Source: Bacteroidales bacterium UBA6851 (lineage in GTDB: Bacteria > Bacteroidota > Bacteroidia > Bacteroidales > UBA932). From it: 64,000 bases of DNA. Of the stretch, positions 34,037-44,049 are shown one piece after another; the first letter of the stretch is position 1, and the number at the start of each line of letters is the position of its first letter. Below the pieces are notes generated by a model that had not been told where the DNA came from, did no database searches, and saw only the letters and a program-made list of their open reading frames with translations. Both the position numbers and the translations under genes were made by a program. The stretch covers positions 1-64,000 of the forward strand of contig DKDJ01000010.1 of NCBI GenBank assembly GCA_002451795.1, read 5' to 3'.

Positions 34037-34900
34037 CTACAAATCCGCCAACATTCTCTGAGCAGTAAGCTTATCGGTAGAGAGTTGCTTTTTCAAATCA
34101 TCCAAACCCTCCATTACACGCATATCCCTAATCCTGGAGATAAAGTGCAGCGTAAGTTCAAGCCCGTAGATACTCTCATCAAAATCGAATATATTAGTCT
34201 CCACCACATCTCCGATATTTGTCATCCCGTAAAAACGCTCGCCAAGCACATCCACTTCAGTAAGATATACTCCGCGCGCAGGCACCAATTTCAAAGGAGC
34301 AGACGGCAATGTATTTGCTGTCGGAAATCCGATTGTACGTCCCAACTGCTTCCCACTTACCACTACTCCAGTCAGCATATACCTGTATCCCAGCATCTTA
34401 CTGGCACATCCGACATTTCCTTCCGCAAGAGCAGTCCGGATTCTCGTAGAACTGACTGTCACGCCATCAGACATTACATAAGGATCCACGGATATAGATT
34501 CTATGCCCATATCACTACAAAGACTGCGAATATCATCCACACCGAGACGATCTGAGCCGAGACGGTTGTCATATCCTAGCACAAGAGTGCTTGCACCGAA
34601 GCGTTCGACAAGAATCTCACGTATGTACTGCTCCGCAGACATAGAAGCAAATGACCTGCTGAAGGACAATGTCTCCACCCTGTCGACACCAAGAGAAAGC
34701 AGCAGCTCTCTCCTCTCCTGCGTGGTTGTAAGAAGTCTCAGTTTCCCGGCATCCTGCTGAAGAACAGTTCTAGGATGAGAATCGAATGTAACGACAACCG
34801 CCTCCTCCCCATTCTCATGGGCAGAGGAGACGAGTGCTTGTATAACTTTCCGGTGCCCGAGATGGACACCATCAAAAAATCCGGTAGCCGCTACAGCCAT
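34037..34900 (-). CDS. ribF: Bifunctional riboflavin kinase/FAD synthetase
   Basis: This 287-residue protein makes FMN from riboflavin, then FAD. The N-terminal adenylyltransferase shows GFFDGVHLGHRKV (about 7-19). The C-terminal flavokinase shows GRTIGFPTANT and RGVYLTEV. It is slightly short at the N-terminus compared with the usual 305-315 residues, because the GxFDG motif comes only 6 residues after Met1; the 10-nt overlap with glgP fits a real compact start. It supplies flavins that the flavodoxins in this window need, though the linkage is only proximity. Confidence 0.95.
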   Translation of the reverse strand: MAVAATGFFDGVHLGHRKVIQALVSSAHENGEEAVVVTFDSHPRTVLQQDAGKLRLLTTTQERRELLLSLGVDRVETLSFSRSFASMSAEQYIREILVERFGASTLVLGYDNRLGSDRLGVDDIRSLCSDMGIESISVDPYVMSDGVTVSSTRIRTALAEGNVGCASKMLGYRYMLTGVVVSGKQLGRTIGFPTANTLPSAPLKLVPARGVYLTEVDVLGERFYGMTNIGDVVETNIFDFDESIYGLELTLHFISRIRDMRVMEGLDDLKKQLSTDKLTAQRMLADL

Positions 34901-37449
34901 TTGACAAGAGGAAAATCCTGTCTGTGTGGAAGGAGCGGATTGATAGGATAGAATCTCGTTCCGACCTGATACATACCAGTTCTCTCCGGAAGCACCTCCA
35001 CCTGATAGGTAGCCTTCCCGTCTTGATATGAGACGAGCGTGAAAGGACTCACGTTCTGAAGATGAAGCGCCCCCTTCTCATCCGTCACGGTAAATACCAT
35101 CTCCACACCTATATCTTCAGGCTTAAGTCGCCCAAGATCAAGAACAACTTCACTATGGAGTTTGCTATCTGCCGACAGTGAGTATGAAGACTCAGGCTGC
35201 GTATAGGATACAATGCGAATGTTATTCCACTCATCCATTACAAGATGCTTCCACTGCGCAATTTCTCGTGCCACCTTATCACCATCAGCGGACAGGGTCT
35301 CATAGCGATGGCTTTGAGGCAGGTAGTACTGGTTGCAGTAATCGGTAAGCATCCTATTGGTGGTGAATTCACATGCCACTTTCGCAATAGTATTCTTGAT
35401 GTATGAAATCCACTTTGCAGACAATCCGGTAGACGGCTCCGTAGCATAATAGTCAGGCGCAATCTCGTTCTCTATGGTAGAGTAGATGGTAGCCGCATCC
35501 AATTCATTCTGATAGTTCGGGTCATCATAAGTCTTCTCGAGAGGTAGTGCCCAGCCGGCACCAGGCTTGTATCCCTCAACCCACCAACCGTCAAGTACAG
35601 AGAAGTGCATTACACCATTCATAGCAGCCTTCTCACCAGAAGTACCTGATGCCTCAAGTGGCCTGGTAGGGTTATTGAGCCATACATCCACACCCTGAAC
35701 AAGTCTCTTGGCAAGCGTGATGTCATATCCAGGAACAAATACAATTCGTCCAAGGAATCTGTCCTGCTTGGAGATCTCTATAATCTGCTTGATAAGGTCC
35801 TGTCCAGCCCCATCTGCCGGATGTGCCTTACCTGCAAATATAAACTGTACTGGGCGTGTAGGGTTATTTACTATTTCTGCAAGTCTATCAAGGTCGCTGA
35901 AGAGGAGCGTAGCCCTCTTGTAGGTAGCGAAGCGGCGTGCGAAACCGATAGTTAGAACATCGTCACGAAGTCTCTCCTTAATAGTAACTATCTGGCTTGG
36001 AGTATAATGGGCGCAGGCCTGAGGATCAGAGAATCTGTCCTTGATAGCATTGATAAGCTCCCCTTTGAGCGCTTTTCTTGTATCCCATACTTCCTTGTCT
36101 GGAATGGCATAGATGCCCTCAAAGCAGCTCTTATCATAATGGTGGCTTGCAAACTCAGGTCCGAACACGCGCGCATGGATCTTCTTCCAGTCACGGGCAG
36201 CCCATGTAGGATAATGCACTCCGTTGGTCACATAACTGATATATAGTTCCTCTGGAAGATACCCAGGGTACATATTTGCGAAAATATCCCGGCTTACCTT
36301 GCCATGAAGCATAGACACACCATTAACATTCTGGGACATATTCGCGGCAAGCACACTCATAGAGAACTTCTCGTCATGATCGTCAGGATTGATTTTACCC
36401 AGGCTCATGAGTGTACCCCAATCTATTCCTATAGACGGAAGCTGATTACCAAGGTACTTTCCGATCAAATCCTCAGAAAAGGCATCATGTCCGGCAGGGA
36501 CAGGGGTGTGCGTAGTGAACAATCCTGAAGCGCGGATAAGCTCCATGGATTCAGCGAATGATAACTTTCCGCTCTGCATACACTCGCGAAGCCTTTCAAG
36601 ACCAGCGAATGCTGCATGACCCTCGTTGTAATGGTAGATTGTCGGATTCAGGCCAAGTGCACGAAGAGCACGGACACCGCCGATACCCAAAAGAAGCTCC
36701 TGCTTGAGACGGTTCTCCCAATCTCCACCATAAAGCTGATGGGTAACCTGACGATCCTCAGGACAGTTATCCTCAAAATCAGTATCAAGAAGATACAGAT
36801 CTGTACGGCCAACTGCCACCTTCCATATTCTTGCACTCATATCACGTCCAGGAAGGGCCACTTTGACTGTCTTCCACGCGCCGCTTTCATCAAACACAGG
36901 CTCTGCCGGAATCTTAAGGAAGTCTTGTGCCTGATACTCAGCCACCTGATTACCCTGCGGAGTAAGTCGCTGGGTGAAGTACCCGTAACGGTAGAGAAGT
37001 CCCACTGCCACGAGATTGACATTCATATCACTCGTTTCCTTGAGATAGTCACCGGCAAGAATACCAAGACCACCAGAATAGATCTTCAAGGATGTATCAA
37101 GGCCGTACTCCATGCAGAAGTATCCGACAGAAGGCTCTCTGCGCTCTGCCTTCTTGGCCATGTAGGAATTGAATTCCTGCATCACAGCATCCAGGCGTGC
37201 TACAAATTCCTCATCCTGCGACAGTGCCAAATATTTTTTGTAACTTACCTTGTCCAGTATAACCATTGGATTGTGGCCGGATTTGTGCCACAAGTTGTAA
37301 TCAATGCTCTTGAAAAGATCCTTCGCATTGTCATTCCAGCACCACCACAGATTCTTGCACAATGTCTCAAGTCCGGACAGTTTCTCCGGGAGATGCCTAG
37401 TCACCATAACGCTTTTCCACGATGGTGACCCGATTTCGTTTCTGTTCAT
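34891..37449 (-). CDS. glgP: Alpha-glucan (glycogen) phosphorylase
   Basis: This 852-residue GT35 enzyme uses phosphate to release glucose-1-phosphate from glycogen or maltodextrin. The N-terminal region with LWWCWNDNAKDLFKSI and GYFCMEYGL marks the alpha-glucan family phosphorylase type, which lacks the allosteric segments of muscle-type enzymes. The PLP region reads EASGTSGEKAAMNG (Lys in GEKA), then FSVLDGWWVEGY. It is sixth in the glycogen operon, 14 nt after the GH57 gene. Confidence 0.96.
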   Translation of the reverse strand: MNRNEIGSPSWKSVMVTRHLPEKLSGLETLCKNLWWCWNDNAKDLFKSIDYNLWHKSGHNPMVILDKVSYKKYLALSQDEEFVARLDAVMQEFNSYMAKKAERREPSVGYFCMEYGLDTSLKIYSGGLGILAGDYLKETSDMNVNLVAVGLLYRYGYFTQRLTPQGNQVAEYQAQDFLKIPAEPVFDESGAWKTVKVALPGRDMSARIWKVAVGRTDLYLLDTDFEDNCPEDRQVTHQLYGGDWENRLKQELLLGIGGVRALRALGLNPTIYHYNEGHAAFAGLERLRECMQSGKLSFAESMELIRASGLFTTHTPVPAGHDAFSEDLIGKYLGNQLPSIGIDWGTLMSLGKINPDDHDEKFSMSVLAANMSQNVNGVSMLHGKVSRDIFANMYPGYLPEELYISYVTNGVHYPTWAARDWKKIHARVFGPEFASHHYDKSCFEGIYAIPDKEVWDTRKALKGELINAIKDRFSDPQACAHYTPSQIVTIKERLRDDVLTIGFARRFATYKRATLLFSDLDRLAEIVNNPTRPVQFIFAGKAHPADGAGQDLIKQIIEISKQDRFLGRIVFVPGYDITLAKRLVQGVDVWLNNPTRPLEASGTSGEKAAMNGVMHFSVLDGWWVEGYKPGAGWALPLEKTYDDPNYQNELDAATIYSTIENEIAPDYYATEPSTGLSAKWISYIKNTIAKVACEFTTNRMLTDYCNQYYLPQSHRYETLSADGDKVAREIAQWKHLVMDEWNNIRIVSYTQPESSYSLSADSKLHSEVVLDLGRLKPEDIGVEMVFTVTDEKGALHLQNVSPFTLVSYQDGKATYQVEVLPERTGMYQVGTRFYPINPLLPHRQDFPLVKWL

Positions 37450-37463
37450 ATTTTAATAATACA

Positions 37464-38660
37464 CTACTGTTTTTCTGCTATAGCATTATTGACCCTTATA
37501 GTGAAGTCACTGAGGACATTCATATAGTTGATGAAAGCCTCATAAGGAGTTGAATAAGGATTAAAGCGACTGTGAACCTCTCCGTCAGAGAAGAACTTAG
37601 TACACATATAATAGAAGTGGTCACTCTCCTGAAGATGCCCATAATCGGCCCATAGTGCCTCATCATCAGCAAGAGAAAGCTTCTCCTCCAAAGCGTAAAG
37701 CTTATTGTATGCATCCTGCTGGAGTTCATTTCCAAGCCATGCAGACAAGTCCCTTTCCTCATCGGCCCATGAGATAGGCTCTGGGACAGAGATCTCGCCC
37801 ACAGCCTTATGCTTGGTCACGGCTTTAGAAGGTGTCACGAACTCCAGCTCAGGATCTCTGAGCACCACATCAGGGAGAACCCTCATGAAGTCAAATATAC
37901 CGCAATCAGCACTCTGATGTTCCCCGAATGTCTCGTAATCCATAAAGAGGTTGACTATCTCACCTTCAGCAGCCTTAAGCCATCCAACATACTTTTCTGC
38001 AGTGAGAGGCCACTCAGACCAGCCTTTATTTGAGAAACGGAAGGCAATATCATCGCTGAGCGAGTAGTTTCTAAGCAAGACCTTAAGACCATTCTTCAAC
38101 TCATTCTTATATACATAGTCCGGACTTCTCCATCCCATGATATGACGTGCACCCTCTGTAAGTACAGTCTTAAAACCAAGGTCATATATATCCCGCCCGA
38201 TGGTGTCAGAGTAGATAAGCTCAGTATTACGGAATGCAGTAGGAGTAACCCCAAAATATTTTTCAATGGCGGCTTTATGCTTGCGCACCTGATGCTCAAA
38301 TTCAAGTTTTGAAGCAAGCGAGGCCAAAGAATGGTTGTATGTTTCACACAAAAACTCCACGTTTCCAGTCTCCGCCAGTTTCCTGAAACTATCAAGCACT
38401 TCAGGAGCATAACGAGCAAACTGCTCAAGAGCAGAGCCTGATATTGAGAACGCCACCTTGAACTTTCCTTTGCTTTTCTCTATCTTTTCCAAAAGAAGTT
38501 CATTCATGGGAAGATAGCATTTCTGGGCTATCCTCTTAAGAATAGTTCTGTTGGCGAAATCATCGTAGTAATGCGAATCCTTACATATATCGAAAAACCG
38601 GTACAGGCGAAGCCGCGTCGGCTGATGGACCTGAAAATAAAGGCAAATTGATTTTTTCAT
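37464..38660 (-). CDS. GH57 alpha-amylase/4-alpha-glucanotransferase-type enzyme
   Basis: This 398-residue enzyme belongs to glycoside hydrolase family 57. Its N-terminal strand CLYFQVHQPTRLRLY carries the HQP motif, and the catalytic pair is visible: nucleophile Glu147 (FRNTELIYSD) and acid Asp241 (LFMDYETFGEHQ). There is no signal peptide, so it acts on cytoplasmic alpha-glucan. The conserved neighbour pairing with a GT4 synthase and a GDE is seen in many Bacteroidales. It sits 1 nt after the GT4 gene. Confidence 0.94.
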   Translation of the reverse strand: MKKSICLYFQVHQPTRLRLYRFFDICKDSHYYDDFANRTILKRIAQKCYLPMNELLLEKIEKSKGKFKVAFSISGSALEQFARYAPEVLDSFRKLAETGNVEFLCETYNHSLASLASKLEFEHQVRKHKAAIEKYFGVTPTAFRNTELIYSDTIGRDIYDLGFKTVLTEGARHIMGWRSPDYVYKNELKNGLKVLLRNYSLSDDIAFRFSNKGWSEWPLTAEKYVGWLKAAEGEIVNLFMDYETFGEHQSADCGIFDFMRVLPDVVLRDPELEFVTPSKAVTKHKAVGEISVPEPISWADEERDLSAWLGNELQQDAYNKLYALEEKLSLADDEALWADYGHLQESDHFYYMCTKFFSDGEVHSRFNPYSTPYEAFINYMNVLSDFTIRVNNAIAEKQ

Positions 38661-38661
38661 A

Positions 38662-39954
38662 TTATTTCTTTACTACTGATTCATACACTTTCTTTAACTT
38701 GGCTGTTGCATTGTTCCACTTGAGAGCATTGACCTCATCATACCCCTGCCTGGTGGCAAAGTCAGCAAGAGCAGGATACTGAAGAAGGGCATATATATCA
38801 TCAGCCATTGCATCCACATCCCAGAAATCCACCTTGAGCGCATATTTCAGCACTTCGGCAGCTCCAGACTGATGGGAGATTATGGACGGAACATTGGAGC
38901 GCATAGCCTCCAGAGGTGAGATTCCAAACGGCTCAGACACAGAAGGCATGATATACACATCAGAAAGAGCGAACATCTTCTGAACCTCCTGTCCGCGAAG
39001 GAATCCAGTAAAATGGAAACGGTCGGAAATACCAAGACGTGCCACCTGACGAATAGCCTTATTCATCATATCTCCACTTCCAGCCATAACGAACCGCACA
39101 TTTGGAGTTCTCTTCAAGACCTTAGCCGCCGCTTCAATGAAGTACTCAGGTCCTTTCTGGAAAGTGATACGGCCAAGGAAAGTAACAACCTTATCTTTCA
39201 CTCCCCTTTCCACCTGAATATTATCCCTTCCACTAAAATCCACAGCATTATGCACCGTGATCACCTTGGACGGGTCGATTCCATATTTGTTAATAACTAT
39301 ATTCCTGGTAAGGTCGCTCACAGTTACAACCGCATCTGCAGCCTCCATACCTTTCTTCTCAATAGCATACACGCGAGAATCCACCATATCATCAGTTCCA
39401 CGGTCAAATGACGTAGCATGCACATGCACCACAAGCGGCTTTCCCGTAAGTTCCTTAGCAGCAATACCCGCAAGATAAGTAAGCCAATCATGAGCATGAA
39501 TCACATCGAACTGCCCATCATACTGCATGGCTATTGTTCCGCCCACTTGAGCATAGCGAGACACCTCCTCAAGCAGGTTGGCGCCATACTTCCCGGAGAA
39601 TTTAAACTTCTGACCAAACCCCACAGTCGTCTCCGTGATACTTTTCTTCTTCATCTCTTCTATGGCATCGAAATACTCTTCAGGATCCACATAAGGGACG
39701 ATGTTCGAGTCCACATTTATAAACTTCACCTTGTCAATGAACTCTTCCACAGTATCACTCACATTAGCTACAGCCACATCGCTCGCATTCAATATCTTGG
39801 CGCAACTTTGGTCTTCATCTCCCGAGGCAGAAGGCATCACAAAAAGCACGTCAACCCCATTATGGGCCAAACCCTTGACAATACCCTCGCAGGCAGTACC
39901 GAGTCCTCCGGCAATATGCGGAGGGAACTCCCAGCCAAACATCAACACTCTCAT
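38662..39954 (-). CDS. GT4 glycogen-synthase-like glycosyltransferase
   Basis: This 430-residue GT-B protein has an N-terminus MFGWEFPPHIAGGLGTACEG with the GGLG donor motif of synthases. The C-terminal half has FLGRITFQKGPEYFIEAA and the family Glu pair in EPFGISPLEAM. It is probably a glycogen synthase of the GT4 rather than GT5 type; whether it uses UDP- or ADP-glucose is not evident. Overlaps: 4 nt with the GDE gene upstream and 1 nt gap to GH57 downstream. Confidence 0.92.
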   Translation of the reverse strand: MRVLMFGWEFPPHIAGGLGTACEGIVKGLAHNGVDVLFVMPSASGDEDQSCAKILNASDVAVANVSDTVEEFIDKVKFINVDSNIVPYVDPEEYFDAIEEMKKKSITETTVGFGQKFKFSGKYGANLLEEVSRYAQVGGTIAMQYDGQFDVIHAHDWLTYLAGIAAKELTGKPLVVHVHATSFDRGTDDMVDSRVYAIEKKGMEAADAVVTVSDLTRNIVINKYGIDPSKVITVHNAVDFSGRDNIQVERGVKDKVVTFLGRITFQKGPEYFIEAAAKVLKRTPNVRFVMAGSGDMMNKAIRQVARLGISDRFHFTGFLRGQEVQKMFALSDVYIMPSVSEPFGISPLEAMRSNVPSIISHQSGAAEVLKYALKVDFWDVDAMADDIYALLQYPALADFATRQGYDEVNALKWNNATAKLKKVYESVVKK

Positions 39955-41894
39955 TTGCTTTCCTCCCTATATTTGTCCAACATTCTCTCTACCGAAAGTA
40001 AAGCTGCCGTACTCAGGGCAGAAGAAATAGCTCCATGCGGAGCATGAGGTGGATCTCCATCATAAAGTTCAGAGAACGCGCCTACTCCATGCAGCCCAAG
40101 ATCATCATAAAATCCTTCCACCAGCCACTCGGCTTTCTTCACAAACGAAGGGCCTTTGACATTAAGCGAAACTTTCACGTAAGGCTCAAGCAGGCAAGGC
40201 CTCGTACATCCCTGATGGTATGCAAGATCCCTATCCCTCTGAGTGCCTTCATATACACCTTTATACTTCGAGTCCCTTGGAGAGAGAGTTCTTATACCCC
40301 TTGAGGTAACAAGTTCGTTAGATACTACACGAAGTATTGACGGCGAGAGCTCCTCATCCAAAGGAGAGTACTTGCAGGCCAAAGGGCAAAGCTGATTAGG
40401 TCTTATGTCCATATTCTGGCCGTCATTATCCACATAGTCAGCGAGACATCCGCGTGCTGCATTCCAGAATGTATTCTGATAATTGAGTTTCACAAGATCA
40501 CGAACCGCAGACCACTTGGATATAAACTGGCTCTTTTTAGTTCCGTACTTTTCCTCCATCTCCAGCACAAAGCATATCGCATTGTACCAGAGAGCATTGG
40601 TCTCCACCTGATATCCGGCACGTTCCGTTACCGGCTTGCCATCAGCATATGCATTCATCCACGTAAGAGCCGTACCGTCTTTCTGAGCCCAGAGCAGTCC
40701 ATTCGGCTGCATGGCTATCTCGGCACGCTCCCCAGGAAGATAACTCTCTATGATGCCCCTCATGATGACGCCATATTTCTTCCAAACAGCCTTCTCATCA
40801 GCCCCATAGTCTATATAATCTTGAAGAGTACATGCCATATAAAGAGGTGCCTCTACCTGAGTAGTCCTTCGGAAAAGTCTTTCCTGCTGATCAGCAATGA
40901 GGTTATCAAGTATCTCCTCGAACATCTTCGGACTATCAAGTCCGTAAAGGGCAAGGCCGGAAAGCGAGACAAGTGTCTCACGCAGGAGTCCAGTGTACAT
41001 CCATGTGAGTCCAGCATTGATTTTCTTCCTTCCGTTATGATCCGTGATAAGGCTATCCGCACAACGTCTAAGCTGGTCTCTATAGCCAGAAATCTCCCCA
41101 ATTGCCTTAACCCCGGAAGTAAAACGCCTCTTTAGGGAAGCGGTTTCCTCCTGAGAGAGAGAAGCCGAGAGCACCACAGAACCGCCCTCTTTCAATGAGC
41201 ACTCGAACCACCCAGGGACCAAAAGGTCCTCACGGCAGTCAAAACCGCGTCTGTACTCATCGGAATAAGTAATATTATTATTCCAATAAGGCTCATTGAC
41301 GAACTTAGCCTTGGAGTCGCTAATCTGAAGATTGAGATCAGGGAAATTGGCATACATCCTGAATGACATGCCCCCCTGGATTGCATTGCCTCTGGTATTC
41401 GCCTCGGAGTTCTGGTACGTAAGTGAATGTGTGTTTCTGAATGCCAGGAATGGCTTTAGGACAAGCTTCACCGGAGCCGGCGAGCTCAGAAGCTCGTACT
41501 TTATCAGCACCTGATCATGGTCCTGGGCAAGAAGAATGCTCTTGCGAAACATCATTTCTCCGACCTTGTATATAATCTGAGGCACAGGATCCGCGCTGAA
41601 ATCCACGATATATTTATGTCCACGAGGCTCATAGATATCTCCGTAACAATGAATTCCGAGATTAAACTGCTTGCCCTTTACCACAAGGCTCTCATCCACC
41701 CCGGACAGCAGCAGATACCGATCTCCGCCAAAACGATCAAGAGTCACTGCCAAAAGGCCGTGATAGCGTCTGGTGTTGCAGGTCAGAATGGAAGTGTTGC
41801 AATACGCACCGGTCTTGTTGGCACACAGAATCTCCCTCTTCAGGGAGTAGGCAATGTTTACAAGTTCAGACTTGTTGAATTTAATGAATGCCAT
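39951..41894 (-). CDS. Glycogen debranching enzyme (amylo-alpha-1,6-glucosidase, GDE_C type)
   Basis: This 647-residue enzyme of the archaeal/bacterial GDE type (GH133) removes alpha-1,6 branches of glycogen. The N-terminal GDE_N domain has SILTCNTRRYHGLLAV, and the C-terminal six-hairpin toroid has GLLWAQKDGTALTWMNAYADG and the end region AYHQGCTRPCLLEPY. The protein is cytoplasmic with no signal peptide. It is third of the glycogen enzymes, between glgB (7 nt upstream) and the GT4 synthase (4-nt overlap). Confidence 0.95.
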   Translation of the reverse strand: MAFIKFNKSELVNIAYSLKREILCANKTGAYCNTSILTCNTRRYHGLLAVTLDRFGGDRYLLLSGVDESLVVKGKQFNLGIHCYGDIYEPRGHKYIVDFSADPVPQIIYKVGEMMFRKSILLAQDHDQVLIKYELLSSPAPVKLVLKPFLAFRNTHSLTYQNSEANTRGNAIQGGMSFRMYANFPDLNLQISDSKAKFVNEPYWNNNITYSDEYRRGFDCREDLLVPGWFECSLKEGGSVVLSASLSQEETASLKRRFTSGVKAIGEISGYRDQLRRCADSLITDHNGRKKINAGLTWMYTGLLRETLVSLSGLALYGLDSPKMFEEILDNLIADQQERLFRRTTQVEAPLYMACTLQDYIDYGADEKAVWKKYGVIMRGIIESYLPGERAEIAMQPNGLLWAQKDGTALTWMNAYADGKPVTERAGYQVETNALWYNAICFVLEMEEKYGTKKSQFISKWSAVRDLVKLNYQNTFWNAARGCLADYVDNDGQNMDIRPNQLCPLACKYSPLDEELSPSILRVVSNELVTSRGIRTLSPRDSKYKGVYEGTQRDRDLAYHQGCTRPCLLEPYVKVSLNVKGPSFVKKAEWLVEGFYDDLGLHGVGAFSELYDGDPPHAPHGAISSALSTAALLSVERMLDKYREESK

Positions 41895-41902
41895 ATTCCA
41901 AA

Positions 41903-43870
41903 CTATAATTTTTTCAATACGACAGCCGTCCTGCAGGGAAGGTAAAGTGACAGAGCACCACCCACAGTGAAGTGCCGCTCTCCAGGCTGAAGCCGGCAGA
42001 AACCTCCGAACTCGGAATCATCCGAGCTGAATGCCATCTCATATTCTCCGTCCGGAGCACCGAACCGGAAATCACTATACGAACTCTGCGGACTGAAGTT
42101 GAATGCAAAGATACTATTTCCACGCTTGAAAATCAAGACTTTTGACTCATCACTGATAAACAATTGCTCCGGTATTGACTCAAGAATCCGCTCTTCTTTT
42201 GCATACTTTATCATAGCGGCATCAAACACCTCGAGACCGTGATATCTCAGCGCCGGATTATCGGCAAGAGACCACTGTCTCCTGGCATACTTGAAAGACC
42301 ATCCATTTCCCTCCCTAGGGAAATCTATCCACTCCGGATGGCCGAATTCGTTGCCCATAAATGTCAAGTAACCCCCACCGCAGGTGGCCATAGTCACAAG
42401 CCTTATCATCTTGTGCAGCGCAATACCTCTATCCACGATGAGACTCTGCGAGTCCTTGGACATACAGTCGTACATCTCTTTATCCAGAAGCCTAAAAATA
42501 ATCGTCTTGTCTCCTACAAGCGCCTGATCGTGGCACTCCGCATAGGAAATAGTATGCTCGTCGGAGCGCTTGTTGGTCAGTTCATACCACATCTCCCCCA
42601 TACTCCACTGCTCATCCGTACGTTCCTTTATCCACTTAATCCAATGATCCGCAATACCCATCGCCATCCGGAAGTCAAAACCCATACCGCCTGATTTGAA
42701 AGGAGCGGCCAGGCCTGCCATTCCGCTCATATCCTCGGCAATGGTAATGGCATTCGGCAAAACCTCGTGTATAAGCATATTGGCAAGAGAAAGATAGCAT
42801 ACTGCATTCTCATCCACCCCATTATCGAAATAAAGCGAATAGTCTCCGAAATCCTTCTCCAGCCCGTGGTCCCAATACAGCATACTCGTCACACCGTCAA
42901 AACGGAATCCGTCAAGATGATACTCTTCCAGCCAATACTTGCAGTTGGATAAAAGGAAGTATTTTACCTCATCTTTACCATAGTCGAAGCATCTTGAACC
43001 CCATGCCGGATGATATCCCTGAGGGCCCTTGTAGAAATAGAGGTCATCCCTACCATCCAGACGGCCAAGCCCTTCAGCTTCATTGATAACCGAATGGGAG
43101 TGCACAATATCCATTATAACCGCAATCCCTTTGGCATGAGCCTCGTCCACAAGTCTTTTAAACTCTTCTGGAGTACCAAAACGCGAACTAAGCGCGAAAA
43201 AGTTAGACACTTGATACCCGAACGAACCATAATATGGATGCTCTTGAAGAGCCATTATCTGAAGCACGTTGTATCCAAGCGCCTTTACACGCGGAAGCAC
43301 CGTTGTCCGGAATTCATCGAACGAGGACACTTTTTCTTCCTCAGAACTCATACCGATATGACACTCGTATATCAGAGGGTGCGTCCTCCTGCCTGGCCTT
43401 CGGTGCTTCCATACGTAAGGCGACGGCGCCCAGACCTGCGCGGAAAAGACCTTCGAATCAGGGTCCTGAACAACACGGGTGGCATAAGCCGGAAGTCTCT
43501 CAGCACCCGAACCTGGCCACTCCACCCACAATTTATACAAATCCCCGTGATGAAGGCAGAATTCCGGCACCCGGATTTCCCAATTGCCCCCACCCACTGG
43601 TTTGAGCGCATACCCCTCGGTACGCTTCCAGTTATTGAAGTCTCCAATAAGGTATATGCGAGTGGCGTTCGGGGCCCACTCGCGAAGCACCCACTGCGTA
43701 CCCTCCTTGTGCAGAGGGTAGTAGATATGATTGTTCACAGCCTGACTCAAAGGTCCGTCTCCGGCCAGTCTTTTTCTCTCCGACAAGATCCTTTCATGGC
43801 GTCTGTCAATAGCCTGACGGAAAGGCTCCAGCCATGGATCAGTGTCATAAATCATTTTGGTCTTAGTCAT
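41903..43870 (-). CDS. glgB: 1,4-alpha-glucan branching enzyme
   Basis: This protein has 655 residues from the ATG at 43870, whose first codon overlaps the xseB stop (ATGA); the longer frame lies inside xseB. A CBM48 domain (about 55-150, WVLREWAPNATRIYLIGDFN) is followed by a GH13_8 barrel with nucleophile Asp in FRFDGVTSMLYWDHG, acid Glu in TIAEDMSGM and the HD pair in YAECHDQALVGDK. It creates alpha-1,6 branches in glycogen. The length suits the eukaryote-like GlgB type. It is translationally coupled to an exonuclease gene. Confidence 0.96.
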   Translation of the reverse strand: MTKTKMIYDTDPWLEPFRQAIDRRHERILSERKRLAGDGPLSQAVNNHIYYPLHKEGTQWVLREWAPNATRIYLIGDFNNWKRTEGYALKPVGGGNWEIRVPEFCLHHGDLYKLWVEWPGSGAERLPAYATRVVQDPDSKVFSAQVWAPSPYVWKHRRPGRRTHPLIYECHIGMSSEEEKVSSFDEFRTTVLPRVKALGYNVLQIMALQEHPYYGSFGYQVSNFFALSSRFGTPEEFKRLVDEAHAKGIAVIMDIVHSHSVINEAEGLGRLDGRDDLYFYKGPQGYHPAWGSRCFDYGKDEVKYFLLSNCKYWLEEYHLDGFRFDGVTSMLYWDHGLEKDFGDYSLYFDNGVDENAVCYLSLANMLIHEVLPNAITIAEDMSGMAGLAAPFKSGGMGFDFRMAMGIADHWIKWIKERTDEQWSMGEMWYELTNKRSDEHTISYAECHDQALVGDKTIIFRLLDKEMYDCMSKDSQSLIVDRGIALHKMIRLVTMATCGGGYLTFMGNEFGHPEWIDFPREGNGWSFKYARRQWSLADNPALRYHGLEVFDAAMIKYAKEERILESIPEQLFISDESKVLIFKRGNSIFAFNFSPQSSYSDFRFGAPDGEYEMAFSSDDSEFGGFCRLQPGERHFTVGGALSLYLPCRTAVVLKKL

Positions 43871-44046
43871 GATATGTGGTCTATAATTTCTCTGGCGGAT
43901 CTGAGATACGCGCGGCATTTGGCCACAAGTTCGTCCGACCGCCTAATATATTTGTCTATATCGCCGATGCCCGTGGCAGGATCTTCCACTTTGGCGGCTA
44001 TGACTTCAAGTTCCGCAAGCGCATCAGCATAATTGAATTCTTCCAT
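43867..44046 (-). CDS. xseB: Exodeoxyribonuclease VII small subunit
   Basis: This 59-residue protein is translated from the ATG at 44046. The sequence begins MEEFNYADALAELEVIAAKV and is helical, with the ELE...I..L pattern of the XseB fold. It partners XseA, whose gene ends 3 nt upstream. Its stop overlaps the glgB start (ATGA). It is too short for most ORF lists but clearly real by position, length and sequence. Confidence 0.93.
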   Translation of the reverse strand: MEEFNYADALAELEVIAAKVEDPATGIGDIDKYIRRSDELVAKCRAYLRSAREIIDHIS

Positions 44047-44049
44047 AAT